A DNA stretch of 64,000 nt from Gluconobacter sp. P1C6_b (GTDB lineage: Bacteria > Pseudomonadota > Alphaproteobacteria > Acetobacterales > Acetobacteraceae), in NCBI RefSeq assembly GCF_018811945.1, contig NZ_JACRVU010000009.1, positions 1 through 64,000 on the forward strand, read 5' to 3'. The position numbers and the translations under genes are program-made. The notes below the pieces were generated by a model. It worked only from the letters and a program-made list of their open reading frames with translations. It was not told where the DNA came from and did not search any database. Each line of letters begins with the position of its first letter. Position 1 is the first letter of the stretch. Below, piece after piece: positions 33,091 through 42,390 of this stretch.

Positions 33091-34250
33091 GCCGGTTTGT
33101 GCGTTTTCTGGTCTGTGGGGTGGCACTGTGCGTACTTGGGCACGCGAGTGCGGCGGACGGGCCGGGCTGGATGCAGCCGCTGACGCTCGGGGCCGAAGCG
33201 CGGGAGGGCGAGCATCTCCAGACCGCGACGGTGCGGCAGGGAACGCTGCATGACACGGTGTCAGCGCTGGCGCGGGTGAGCGCGGATCTGTCGCGGACGG
33301 TCGTGATCCGCACGAGCGGGGACGGGAAAGTCACGGCTGTGCGTGTCACGCCGGGGCAGAACGTGGTGCCCGGGCAGGCGCTCATCGATTACACGGATCA
33401 CTCGTTGCATATCCTGCATCTTCAGATGGAGCAGGATCAGGCGGCTCTGGCGTCTGCGAAAGCAACGTTGGGGGAAGCCGAGCTGGCGTATCGGCGTGGG
33501 CAGTCGCTTGTGGGTAGCACGGTGTCCGTCGGAGAAGTCCGACGGCGCCAGGCGGCCGTGCAACAGGCGCGCAGCACGGTCGTGGCACGGGAAGCGGATA
33601 TCGGGGTGATCCAGCATCGTCTGACGGAAGAGTTCACTTCCGTGACGGAAAAGATCGTGCAGGATGAGGCGTCCACGCTGATTTCGCCGGTGCGGGGCGT
33701 GGTGCAGTCCATTCAGACCTCCGTGGCGTCGGATGTGACGCCGGGGCAGCCTGTGGCGACGATTGTGGATCTGTCGGGCGTGTGGATTGTTGCGGATCTG
33801 CGGCCGGATGAGGTGTCGCGGTTGGTGCCCGGTGGCGTTGTGACGGTGCGGCCTTCGGGGAACGCGCGGGCCGAGCCGTTCCGGGCGAAAATAACGACGA
33901 TTGATGGCGTGGCCGATCCGGTGACGGGGCTGGTGCGGGTGGTGTGTGTCGTGGACAGGCCGGTGGCGTTCCTGCGGCCGGGGATCATGCTGGATGCAGC
34001 TCTTGAGACCAGTGAGGCCGTGGACGGCATGATTGTGCCATCGAGCGCGCTGCAGACGATCGAAGGGCACGATCTCGTCTATGTGCAGACGGCCGAGGGC
34101 CAGTATGCGCCGCGCGAAGTCCGGGTGCGGCTGGCGACGGATGAAAGTGTCGTTGTGCAGGGCAATCTGAAGGCGGGGGACCGTGTGGTGACGGAAGGCA
34201 GTTTTGCTCTGAAATCCATGTCGCTTGTCAGCGGGCTGGATACGGACTGA
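33087..34250 (+). CDS. RND efflux periplasmic adaptor (CzcB/HlyD-like)
   Basis: A 387-residue membrane-fusion protein. The signal peptide is 1-23 (HASA-A). The lipoyl/biotinyl half-motifs (GKVTAVRVTPGQNVVPGQALIDY and ISPVRGVVQSIQTSVASDVTPGQPVATIVD), a coiled-coil hairpin (110-185), a beta-barrel and a membrane-proximal domain (ALQTIEGHDLVYVQTAEGQYAPREVRV) are all visible. It links the pump to the outer-membrane channel. It overlaps the outer-membrane factor gene by four bases and precedes the pump by nine. Confidence 0.88.
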   Translation: MSRFVRFLVCGVALCVLGHASAADGPGWMQPLTLGAEAREGEHLQTATVRQGTLHDTVSALARVSADLSRTVVIRTSGDGKVTAVRVTPGQNVVPGQALIDYTDHSLHILHLQMEQDQAALASAKATLGEAELAYRRGQSLVGSTVSVGEVRRRQAAVQQARSTVVAREADIGVIQHRLTEEFTSVTEKIVQDEASTLISPVRGVVQSIQTSVASDVTPGQPVATIVDLSGVWIVADLRPDEVSRLVPGGVVTVRPSGNARAEPFRAKITTIDGVADPVTGLVRVVCVVDRPVAFLRPGIMLDAALETSEAVDGMIVPSSALQTIEGHDLVYVQTAEGQYAPREVRVRLATDESVVVQGNLKAGDRVVTEGSFALKSMSLVSGLDTD

Positions 34251-34259
34251 CCGGGTTTC

Positions 34260-37200
34260 ATGCTGCATTTTTTCCAGTCCAACCGTTTTGTCCTGCTGGG
34301 CCTGCTTGTCGCGCTGATGATCGGCGGGGTGATGACGGTACCCGGCCTGCCGGTCGAGCCAGTGCCGGATATTTCGCCCAAACAGGTCATGGTTTCGGTC
34401 ACGGCACCCGGTCTGGCGACGGAAGAGGTCGAGAAGCTCATCACCTTTCCGGTTGAAGCGAGCCTGACCGGGATTCCGGGCGTGACAGACCTGCGCTCCG
34501 TGTCGCGGACGGGGGTGTCGGCGGTTTATCTGCAATTCGATGACGCGACGGACATTGATCTGGACCGGACGCGGGTTTCCGAGCGGCTACAGGCGGCGCG
34601 GGACAGCATCACCATGCCGGGCGTGAGTGTCTCGATGGGGCCGCTGGCGACGGGCATGGGCGAGATCATGCAGCTTCAGATCCGGGGCGGCGGTCTGTCA
34701 CTGATGGAACTGAACCGCCTCATGACCTGGACAGTCGTGCCGCAGTTGCGGCTGGTGCCGGGCGTGGTGGACGTCAACGTCAATGGCGGGTCGGTCGAGA
34801 CGTATCAGGTAGCGGTCGATCCGGCGCGGATGCGGGCGTTTGGCGTTTCGGTCAGCGAGATCGTGCAGGCTGTGGACACGAACAATGCGTCGTCCGGCGG
34901 TGGCTGGATTGCGCATCATGCCGAGCAGAATGTGGTGGTCGGCCGCGCCCTTATAGGCAGTCTGGCGGATTTCGGCGCCATTCCGGTGAAGCTGGGTACG
35001 GGCGGGCATGTGATCCGGCTGCGGGACATGGGCGTTGTCTCCGCTGGTCCCCGCACGCGGCTTGGAGCCGTGACGCGCGACGGGCAGGGCGAGGCGGTCA
35101 TCGGCGTCGTGATGATGCAGACCGGGGCGAGCTCGAATGCGACGCTGGCGGCGATCGGGCGAGTTCTGCCGACAATCCGGCAGTCTCTGCCGCCGGGTGT
35201 GACTCTGGAGCCATTTTACAGCCGGGCGAGCCTGACGGGGCAGACCATCCATACGGTCAAGGAAAACCTGCTGATCGGCGCGGCGCTGGTACTGTTCGTG
35301 CTCGTCGTCGTGCTGGGGGACTGGCGGGCGGCGCTGGTGATCGTGTCCGTCATTCCGGCGTCTCTGGTGGCGGCAATGGCGGGGATGCGGCTGTTCGGCG
35401 TGTCGGCCAATCTGCTGAGTCTGGGCGCGATCGATTTCGGAATGATCGTGGACAGTTCGCTCGTCGTGGTGGAGCACATCATGGTCGAGCGTGGGGAGCG
35501 CCGGCAGGCAGGGTCTTTTGCCGCGCTGACGGCGGATGCCGCAAAGGCTGTGGTGCGACCGGTCAGTTTCGCGATCTTCGTCATCATCATGGTCTATCTG
35601 CCAGTGCTCACGCTTCAGGGCATCGAGGGCAAGATGTTCCGGCCGATGGCGCAGACGGTCATCATGGCGCTGCTGGCCTCGCTGGCTTACTGCTTCGTCT
35701 GTGTGCCGGTGCTGGCGGCGCTGGTGATGCGCAATGCCCAGCCGGACCGGGAGACCTGGTTCGTGCGGACGGTGCGACGGTATTACGAACCGGCGCTGCG
35801 CTGGACGGAGCATCACAGCGGGCGGCTTCTGGTCGTGACCGTGGCGGCGTTTCTGCTGGCGGTGCTGATCGGCGGCCGTCTGGGCGGCGAGTTCGTGCCG
35901 CAGCTCGAGGAGGGCTCGCTGGTCCTGACCTCGACGCGGCTGCCGGGGGCGTCGCTCGATACGGTGCTGGAGGGAGTGACGGCGGAAGAGAAAATCCTGC
36001 GGTCTTTTCCGGAAGTGCAGACGGTTGTGAGCAGTACGGGAACGGCGGCGATCCCGACCGATCCGATGGGGACGAACGAGACCGATACGTTCATTTTCCT
36101 ACGCCCGCATGAGGACTGGAAGACGGCGTCCACGCAGGCCGGGCTGGTCACGAAGATCAATGACGTGCTGGAAAAGACGCGGCCGGATGCGGCGTATTCC
36201 TGGTCGCAGCCGATCCAGATGCGGATGGATGATCTGCTGGCCGGTGTGCGCACACAGCTTGCGATTTCGGTCTATGGCGATGACCTTGCGGAGCTGAACC
36301 GGATTGCAGGGCAGGTGGTCGAGACGTTGCGAACCGTGCGCGGTGCGGCGGATGTGGCGTTGCAGGGAAGCGGGACGGTGCCGTTCCTGCATATTGACGT
36401 CAATCGCGATGCGGCGGCGCGGCTGGGTGTGTCGGTACCGGATATTCTGGCGGTTGTTGAGGCCGTGGGCGGCCATGTCGGCAAGCCGGTGACGGTTCAG
36501 GGCGCAATCATTCCGACGCAGGTGCGTTTGCGGGAGGATGCGGTCAGTTCAGTGGATCGGATCGGACATCTTCAGGTGCGCCGGGCGGACGGGCAGGGCT
36601 GGGTTCTGCTGTCGCAGGTGGCGGATATCGTGCTGTCGGACGGGGTGTCGCGGATTGACCGGGACAATATCCATCGCCGGGTGATCGTGCAGGCCAATAT
36701 CCGCGGGCGGGACGTGAGTTCGTTCGTCGCGGCAGCGCAGCAGGCTGTAACGCAGAAGATCCGGATGCCGCCGGGCTACCGGATGGTCTGGGCCGGGCAG
36801 TTCCGGAACCTGCAATCGGCGCTGCATCGACTGTTCATTGTCGTGCCGATCGCGCTGGCGCTGATTTTCCTGCTGCTGGTGGCGGCTCTGGGGTCGTTCG
36901 GCGCGGCGGCGCTGGTCTTTGCCAATCTGCCGATGGCGGCGACGGGCGGGATTTTCGTGCTCGCGCTGCGGGGGCTGCCGTTCAGCATTGCGGCGGGGAT
37001 CGGGTTCATTGCGCTGTTTGGCGTGGCGATCCTGAACGGTGTGGTTCTGGTCAGCCAGATCCGGGTGTTCCGTCAGGACGGTCTGGCGGCAGCGGATGCG
37101 GCGTTTCAGGCGGCGCGCAGCCGGTTGCGGCCAGTTCTGGCGACGGCATCCGTGGCCAGTCTGGGCTTCTTTCCCATGGCGTTTTCGGGCGGGTCGGGCG

Positions 37201-37337
37201 CGGAAGTGGAGCGACCCCTGGCATCGGTCGTGATCGGAGGGCTGGTGTCTTCGACGCTGCTGACGCTGTTCGTGCTGCCGACGCTGTATGCGCGGTTCTT
37301 TGGCCACGAAGACAAAAGCGCCCCAAACAGGGGATAA
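34260..37337 (+). CDS. HME-family RND transporter (CzcA/CusA-like)
   Basis: A 1025-residue resistance-nodulation-division pump with twelve expected membrane helices and two large periplasmic loops. The TM4 motif DFGMIVD (392-398) with E405 (VVVEH) matches the heavy-metal-efflux branch that transports divalent cations such as Zn, Co, Cd or Ni better than the Cu/Ag branch. It should use the proton gradient to expel metal from the periplasm or cytoplasm. The metal is not determined. It is the last gene of the three-gene operon and ends 21 bases before the convergent porin. Confidence 0.9.
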   Translation: MLHFFQSNRFVLLGLLVALMIGGVMTVPGLPVEPVPDISPKQVMVSVTAPGLATEEVEKLITFPVEASLTGIPGVTDLRSVSRTGVSAVYLQFDDATDIDLDRTRVSERLQAARDSITMPGVSVSMGPLATGMGEIMQLQIRGGGLSLMELNRLMTWTVVPQLRLVPGVVDVNVNGGSVETYQVAVDPARMRAFGVSVSEIVQAVDTNNASSGGGWIAHHAEQNVVVGRALIGSLADFGAIPVKLGTGGHVIRLRDMGVVSAGPRTRLGAVTRDGQGEAVIGVVMMQTGASSNATLAAIGRVLPTIRQSLPPGVTLEPFYSRASLTGQTIHTVKENLLIGAALVLFVLVVVLGDWRAALVIVSVIPASLVAAMAGMRLFGVSANLLSLGAIDFGMIVDSSLVVVEHIMVERGERRQAGSFAALTADAAKAVVRPVSFAIFVIIMVYLPVLTLQGIEGKMFRPMAQTVIMALLASLAYCFVCVPVLAALVMRNAQPDRETWFVRTVRRYYEPALRWTEHHSGRLLVVTVAAFLLAVLIGGRLGGEFVPQLEEGSLVLTSTRLPGASLDTVLEGVTAEEKILRSFPEVQTVVSSTGTAAIPTDPMGTNETDTFIFLRPHEDWKTASTQAGLVTKINDVLEKTRPDAAYSWSQPIQMRMDDLLAGVRTQLAISVYGDDLAELNRIAGQVVETLRTVRGAADVALQGSGTVPFLHIDVNRDAAARLGVSVPDILAVVEAVGGHVGKPVTVQGAIIPTQVRLREDAVSSVDRIGHLQVRRADGQGWVLLSQVADIVLSDGVSRIDRDNIHRRVIVQANIRGRDVSSFVAAAQQAVTQKIRMPPGYRMVWAGQFRNLQSALHRLFIVVPIALALIFLLLVAALGSFGAAALVFANLPMAATGGIFVLALRGLPFSIAAGIGFIALFGVAILNGVVLVSQIRVFRQDGLAAADAAFQAARSRLRPVLATASVASLGFFPMAFSGGSGAEVERPLASVVIGGLVSSTLLTLFVLPTLYARFFGHEDKSAPNRG

Positions 37338-37358
37338 GCCTGCCCGGGGCGGGAGCCC

Positions 37359-39338
37359 TTACTGGAAGGGCAGATAGCGGAAGTCGAAGAAAATCTGGCT
37401 CATGCTGGTATGCGGATCGCCACCAATGCCGGACCAGATCTGCCGTCGCGAATAGGCAAGCTGCGTGCCCGCTTCCACCGTGCCGAACTTGCCCTTGAAG
37501 AAACGCCACCAGCCGCCGATCGTGATTTCCGAAACGCTGCGGGTATTGGCGGTGCAGGACAGGGTGGAGAGTTCCTGCAGACAGCCCGCGTTGGAGTAGC
37601 CCGGATTGCCGTAGCCGTAGGAGTTGCCGTTTTCGTTGAAATAGGAATGGCCGACGCGCTGCGTGCCGAAATAGCCGTAGACGTCAATGCGCGGGTTGGG
37701 ATGCGCGATGACGCCTGCCTGGGCCTGAACGCCGAAGAGCGGATCGGGGCTGCCATTGGCCTTGAGCGTGGCATCGGGCAGCAGGACGGACCCATAGCGG
37801 TTGATCCCCCAGCCCGCGAGCCCGGCCATGCGCAGTTCCAGTTTGCCGGGAATGAGCGGCAGGATCATCGAACCGCCCGCGCCGCCGCCAATGGCGGTGT
37901 TGTTATGGCCGGTATTGCCCATGGTCACGCGGTCATGGGGGAAGTGCAGGATGCCTTCCATTTCGTAATGGCCCCAGACAGGATCGTAAGCGACCTTGCC
38001 GATGACGTCGGGCGCGATCTCGTTGGAGAAATTGGTTGTGTCGTTGGTCAGGCCAACGCCGTTCTCGCCGATCGTGACGGTGGAGCCGTTGGGCATCGAC
38101 ACGGCACCGTTGCTGGTGGAAAAGCCGGTCGTGTCATACAGTGTGGCGGGATTTTCGATCGAAAGACCGGTCCACAGGCGGTGATGGAAGAAATCCTTCA
38201 CGATGCGCACCTGCCACTGACGGGACCAGGTCTGGCCTGCAAGCATCGAGGCCTCGATCGTTTCCGGAAGGCTTTCCTGTCGCGCGACGATACCGGCACG
38301 GCCCGGCGTCAGGAGGCTCCAGGCCTGGCCGCCGAGGAAATGCCAGCCCGCCTTGTTGTCGTCATAGGCGAGATAGGCCTGACGCATGCGGAAGGAATAG
38401 CTGTTGCTCTCGTAAGGATCGGTCGTGACGGCACCCGCGCCGAAATCGGATTCAAAGAAGCCCGAGATCGTGGCTTCGGAATTGATGTTGCCACGTGCGA
38501 GCAGGGACAGACGACTGTAGCGGGCGCCGCCGTCGAAATTATTGGTGTGATAGCGCGGCTCGTTCGGATACGGCATGTCCTGCCAGTAGTTGAACGTATC
38601 GGATGCGACATGGCGGTTCTCGAGTACGGCGGCGGTGTCGACGAAACCGCCAAGCATGAGCGTGACCGGGCCAAGACGGAACACGCCGTGATCGCCGACG
38701 GCACCCGCGGACTGCGCGCCCAGCGTTTCACGCGGGTGTGGACCCACGCCGTTTTCCGCGAAGTGGACGAGGACGTCTTCGGCGCGGTGGCCGACGACAT
38801 CGAGTTCCGACCCCTTGCCGGTGTCGACCAGGCCGCGTCCGGTGGGGGAGAGGGAAACGCGGTCGCGTCGTGCCACGGCTCCGCGGACGGGTTCGGCTCC
38901 CGTGGCGGCGGCCATTTCGCCGGGGGCGGCCGTGAACTGGGGGGCTTCGGCGGTTTTGATGCCATGACGGCGGGCGGATGCGGTGGTGATCCGTTCGCCA
39001 TGGTCTGCGTGGACATCACTGCGAGCTGCCGGACGGGCGGTGGCGAGCTGTCCGTCATGCGAGGGGGACGCATGGGTGGCAGAAGTGCCTGAGGCGTGGT
39101 GTCGGGCGATTTCCGCTTTCAGCACGGCCATGTCGTGATTGATGGCGCGCTGTTCTTCCTGCACATGGGCTTGAGCTGCCTGAAGACGGCTCATTTCCTG
39201 TTCCATCTTTGAAACGATATCGTCATCGGCCCGTGCTGCTGTGCCTAGCATAAGGGCACCCAGTGTCGTTCCGAGAAACAGATATCCGCGTCCCGATAAC
39301 CGCAGGGAACGTAGCGTGCGGAAGGTAAGCAGTTTCAA
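37359..39338 (-). CDS. DcaP-like outer-membrane porin with N-terminal coiled coil
   Basis: A 659-residue protein. The signal peptide ends near ARA-D (35-38), a coiled coil (about 43-78, KMEQEMSRLQAAQAHVQEEQ) follows, then a Ser/His/Ala-rich linker and a barrel (about 205-659) ending in RYLPFQ, a classic C-terminal Phe-type end for BAM. The layout resembles DcaP porins, which form trimers through the coiled coil and pass small acids. The start is a TTG at 39338 with GGGGGA six bases upstream; the ATG nearby is out of frame. Confidence 0.78.
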   Translation of the reverse strand: MKLLTFRTLRSLRLSGRGYLFLGTTLGALMLGTAARADDDIVSKMEQEMSRLQAAQAHVQEEQRAINHDMAVLKAEIARHHASGTSATHASPSHDGQLATARPAARSDVHADHGERITTASARRHGIKTAEAPQFTAAPGEMAAATGAEPVRGAVARRDRVSLSPTGRGLVDTGKGSELDVVGHRAEDVLVHFAENGVGPHPRETLGAQSAGAVGDHGVFRLGPVTLMLGGFVDTAAVLENRHVASDTFNYWQDMPYPNEPRYHTNNFDGGARYSRLSLLARGNINSEATISGFFESDFGAGAVTTDPYESNSYSFRMRQAYLAYDDNKAGWHFLGGQAWSLLTPGRAGIVARQESLPETIEASMLAGQTWSRQWQVRIVKDFFHHRLWTGLSIENPATLYDTTGFSTSNGAVSMPNGSTVTIGENGVGLTNDTTNFSNEIAPDVIGKVAYDPVWGHYEMEGILHFPHDRVTMGNTGHNNTAIGGGAGGSMILPLIPGKLELRMAGLAGWGINRYGSVLLPDATLKANGSPDPLFGVQAQAGVIAHPNPRIDVYGYFGTQRVGHSYFNENGNSYGYGNPGYSNAGCLQELSTLSCTANTRSVSEITIGGWWRFFKGKFGTVEAGTQLAYSRRQIWSGIGGDPHTSMSQIFFDFRYLPFQ

Positions 39339-39854
39339 CTAATTCCCCCATGTCAAAAGATGTCCTGAACATGTGCATGAACTCGGGCACGATAGCTTTT
39401 AAAAAGATTTTCAGGTCGGTCCTGACGCGCCGCAGGCCGCGGGGAAGTGCGGGGAACGTGTAATATTCCCGCCCTGATTTCGGATAAATTCACGGAATAG
39501 TGAAATTATTTTCCGTGAGGAGAGGAGCGTTCCTTGAAAGAACAAACAAGAATTCAGAAAATTGAATGTAAATTTATTAGATATTTTTTTAAACAAATTC
39601 AGATTAAATATAATTTTGTATTCATAACTTGTTCGGTCTTGATTTGTGTCCTGTCCGGAATTTTCATCATTTTCTTTTCGATGTGTTGATCCTTGTCTCT
39701 GTAATAAAAAGTATCAGAGCCGTTCCGGGCGCTGGCGGCTGACAGGATCACCCAACCGGGTTCTGCATTTCATCTTCACCCCGTCCTGCCGCTCAGGCAT
39801 GCTGGGTCGACGGGCATGATGGTTCATGCGGCTTTTGGGAAATGGAACGCGGTG
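39339..39854. other. AT-rich intergenic region with an inverted repeat
   Basis: More than 500 bases without a believable gene. The stretch 39540-39720 is strikingly AT-rich for this genome and could be an upstream activating or nucleoid-protein site, or old acquired sequence. CACGGAA (39491-39497) and TTCCGTG (39511-39517) form a 7-bp inverted repeat that may be a hairpin or an operator. Promoters for the porin (left) and nitrilase (right) genes should lie here; I could not place them reliably. Confidence 0.55.
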
Positions 39855-40649
39855 ATGAGAGTTGCTCTGGGACAGTTTGCTGTTGCGCCGGACTGGGAAA
39901 CCAACCAGCGGCAATGCCTCGATCTGATCGCACGGGCGCGGGAAGGAGGGGCCGAGCTTCTGGTCCTGCCCGAAGGAATCCTGGCGCAGGATATCAACAA
40001 TCCCGAGCTTCTGCCAAAGACGGCGCAGCCGCTGGACGGCCCGTTCATGGAAGGGCTGCGCAAGGCCAGTCAGGGCATCGCTGTCGTGGGGTGTGTGAAT
40101 GTGCCTGACGGGAATGGACGGTTCTACAACACGCAGTTCGTGCTGCGCGACGGAGCGTTCATCGCAACATACCGCAAGCTGCATCTGTATGACGCGTTCA
40201 GCATGAAAGAATCCCAGCGCACTTCGCCGGGGCTGGAACTGCCGCCTGTTGTGCAGATCGGGGACATGAAGGTGGGTCTGATGACCTGCTACGATGTGCG
40301 TTTTCCGGAACTGGCGCGTCATTTGGCACTGGCGGGGGCGGAAGTTCTGCTGCTGCCAGCCGCCTGGGTGCGGGGCCCGGGCAAGGAACGCCATTGGGAA
40401 ATCATGTCCGTGGCGCGGGCGCTGGAAAACACCTGCTATGTCGTGGCGGTCGGGGAATGCGGCTCCCGCAATACCGGGTTCAGCATGGTGGTCGATCCGC
40501 TGGGCGTTGTGACGCTGGCTCTGGGCGAGGCGCCGGCTCTGGGCTTTGCGACGCTGGACCGGGAGCGGGTCGCGCATGCGCGTCGGGTGCTGCCGGTGCT
40601 GGAAAACCGGCGGTTTGCGGCCCCTGTTCTGGCGGACCTGCAAGGCTGA
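39855..40649 (+). CDS. Carbon-nitrogen hydrolase (nitrilase superfamily, Nit-type amidase)
   Basis: A 264-residue nitrilase-fold enzyme with the catalytic triad E40 (VLPEG), K108 (YRKLHLYD) and C145 (MTCYDVRFPE). The family relatives are deaminated-glutathione amidase (Nit1) and omega-amidase (Nit2). The reaction is hydrolysis of a small amide such as deaminated glutathione. ATG at 39855 (MRVALGQF) aligns with family N termini; an in-frame ATG at 39816 would add 13 residues. It is upstream of the ygiB/ygiC-like pair; the two need not be linked. Confidence 0.88.
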   Translation: MRVALGQFAVAPDWETNQRQCLDLIARAREGGAELLVLPEGILAQDINNPELLPKTAQPLDGPFMEGLRKASQGIAVVGCVNVPDGNGRFYNTQFVLRDGAFIATYRKLHLYDAFSMKESQRTSPGLELPPVVQIGDMKVGLMTCYDVRFPELARHLALAGAEVLLLPAAWVRGPGKERHWEIMSVARALENTCYVVAVGECGSRNTGFSMVVDPLGVVTLALGEAPALGFATLDRERVAHARRVLPVLENRRFAAPVLADLQG

Positions 40650-40727
40650 AATCTGGCTGTACGAGAGGTATATCTTCTGCAAACGGGTATGTTACAGTGA
40701 GTTTCTGTTAAACAGCCTTGCAGACGA

Positions 40728-41075
40728 ATGATGAAGAACCGTATCGCGTGGGGTGTGGGAGCCGGGGCTCTCGTTACGGGACTTGGTGTGATCGGTCTGA
40801 GTCTGCGCAACCCGCAGGCGATGCAGGCTCAGGCGGGCCGGCCAGACCCGTGCGCTCCTGCCACCGCGCAGGCCCAGCGTCCCCAGAACTGTTCGGATTC
40901 CGGACGTTCCTCGGGGGCGGTGTATGTTCCCAGATCCTCCAGAAAACCTGACGATGATGGCCGCGGCGGCCGTTCTGGCCCCGGAGAAGGCGGTTCGGGA
41001 GAAGGCGGGGAAAGTTCGGCGGGCCATGCAGGATTTGGCGAAAGCGCGGGTGGCCATGCGGGCGGGGGCGAATAG
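40728..41075 (+). CDS. ygiB: YgiB-like (DUF1190) small exported protein
   Basis: A 115-residue protein with a hydrophobic N terminus (AWGVGAGALVTGLGVIGLSL, 7-26), a middle part with two cysteines (DPCAPATAQAQRPQNCSD) and a Gly/Ser/Glu-rich tail containing a GFGES motif. The same arrangement occurs in E. coli YgiB, though that protein is about twice as long. It is followed after 9 bases by a YgiC-like ATP-grasp gene, the same order as in E. coli, which supports the assignment. Function is unknown. Two consecutive ATG codons could start it. Confidence 0.72.
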   Translation: MMKNRIAWGVGAGALVTGLGVIGLSLRNPQAMQAQAGRPDPCAPATAQAQRPQNCSDSGRSSGAVYVPRSSRKPDDDGRGGRSGPGEGGSGEGGESSAGHAGFGESAGGHAGGGE

Positions 41076-41084
41076 TTTTCGCGC

Positions 41085-42284
41085 ATGGTTCAGCTCCGCC
41101 GCCTGACGTCTTCTGCACGACCGGACTGGAGGGCTGAGGCGGACCGGCTCGGCTACCATTATTACCGCAACGCCGATGGAAGCTTCGCCTGGCGCGAGGA
41201 TGTCCGTTACGAGTTCGATGCGGCTGCTGTCACACTGATCCGAAAAGTCTCCGAAACGCTGCACCAGCTCTGCCTGTCAGTCGTGGACGAGGCCGTGAGG
41301 CAGCCGGGCGGCCTGGATGCGTTTCACATTCCGCCTGCCGTGCAGGACGTGGTGCGCCAGTCCTGGATGCGGCGTGATCCGTTTCTGATCGGGCGCTTCG
41401 ATCTCGCCTGGTGCGACGGTCAGCCCCGGCTGATCGAATATAATGCCGACACGCCCGCGACACTGCCCGAAAGCACGCGGATGCAGACCTCATGGTATCG
41501 GCAGAGAGGACATCCGCATGCTCATGCCCCTCTGGACGCGCAGGCCCTTGTAAATCGGCTGGCGGATCTGCGACGGAAGGGGCGGATTGATCGCATCCTT
41601 CATATCGTGCCCTATCCGGACAATCTCGAAGACACGACCCATGCCGTGTATTACCGGCAATGGGCCGAACAGGCGGGACTTGAAGCGATCCACTGCGAAT
41701 TACGCGATCTGGAAATTACGCATGGCGGCCAGCTTCTGCATCGCGGGCGCATCGTCCGGAGCATGATCCGCATGTATCCGTGGGAGCTGATGTTCCGCGA
41801 TCCCGGCGCCCGACACCTTGAGCACTGCGGCTGCACATTCCTGAACCCACCCTGGACGGCGCTGCTGTCCAACAAGGCGCTGCTGCCTGTTCTGTGGAAA
41901 CGCTATCCGGGACATCCCAACCTGCTTGCCGCCGCTTATTCGGCGCAGGACGTGACCGGCAAGGACGGGCGTTCTTCTCCCCGGGCCTATGTGGAGAAGC
42001 CGATCCATGCCCGTGGCGGCGAGAACGTGCGCATTCTGCGTGATGGCCGCGCCCTTTGCGCTGAGGCCGGGGCCTATGGCGCGTATCCGAAAATCTATCA
42101 GGAATTCGCCGATCACCGGATTGATGGGGTGACGGCATCGGTCGGGGCATGGATTGTCGGGGAGAGCTTTTCCGGTCTGACCATGCGGGAGAGCCAGGAT
42201 CCGATTGTGCGGCACACCTCGCCGATCGTGCCGCATCTGGTCCGCAGGCCGGGCTTCATGCGCAGGCTGCTGCGCTCGGGGTGA
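41085..42284 (+). CDS. ygiC: YgiC-like glutathionylspermidine synthase-family ATP-grasp protein
   Basis: A 399-residue protein of the glutathionylspermidine synthase pre-ATP-grasp family. Family features are RFDLAWCDGQPRLIEYNADTPATLPES (about 105-131), an ATP-grasp core with VEKPIHARGGENVRI (305-320) and a C-terminal GAWIVGESFSGLTMRESQDPI. Members of this family ligate an amine or peptide to a glutathione-like carboxylate; YgiC itself is uncharacterised and lacks the amidase half of E. coli GspSA. It forms a likely operon with the YgiB-like gene. Confidence 0.87.
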   Translation: MVQLRRLTSSARPDWRAEADRLGYHYYRNADGSFAWREDVRYEFDAAAVTLIRKVSETLHQLCLSVVDEAVRQPGGLDAFHIPPAVQDVVRQSWMRRDPFLIGRFDLAWCDGQPRLIEYNADTPATLPESTRMQTSWYRQRGHPHAHAPLDAQALVNRLADLRRKGRIDRILHIVPYPDNLEDTTHAVYYRQWAEQAGLEAIHCELRDLEITHGGQLLHRGRIVRSMIRMYPWELMFRDPGARHLEHCGCTFLNPPWTALLSNKALLPVLWKRYPGHPNLLAAAYSAQDVTGKDGRSSPRAYVEKPIHARGGENVRILRDGRALCAEAGAYGAYPKIYQEFADHRIDGVTASVGAWIVGESFSGLTMRESQDPIVRHTSPIVPHLVRRPGFMRRLLRSG

Positions 42285-42390
42285 GCGATCGCGAGCGTGT
42301 CTGAAAACTTCACACAACACTGCCCCGGTTTTGCCACATGAGGGGATCAGCGTCCTGTAGGGTGCCGACTTCCGACATCGTGAGGATGCC

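Noticed and set aside
37410-39092. A 560-codon plus-strand frame opposite the DcaP-like porin
   Set aside because: The porin has a signal peptide, coiled coil and barrel end; the opposite frame shows no domain and no start signal.
39411-39596. A 61-codon frame in the AT-rich gap
   Set aside because: Its sequence is Phe/Asn/Lys-rich with no ribosome binding site, as expected from random reading of AT-rich DNA.
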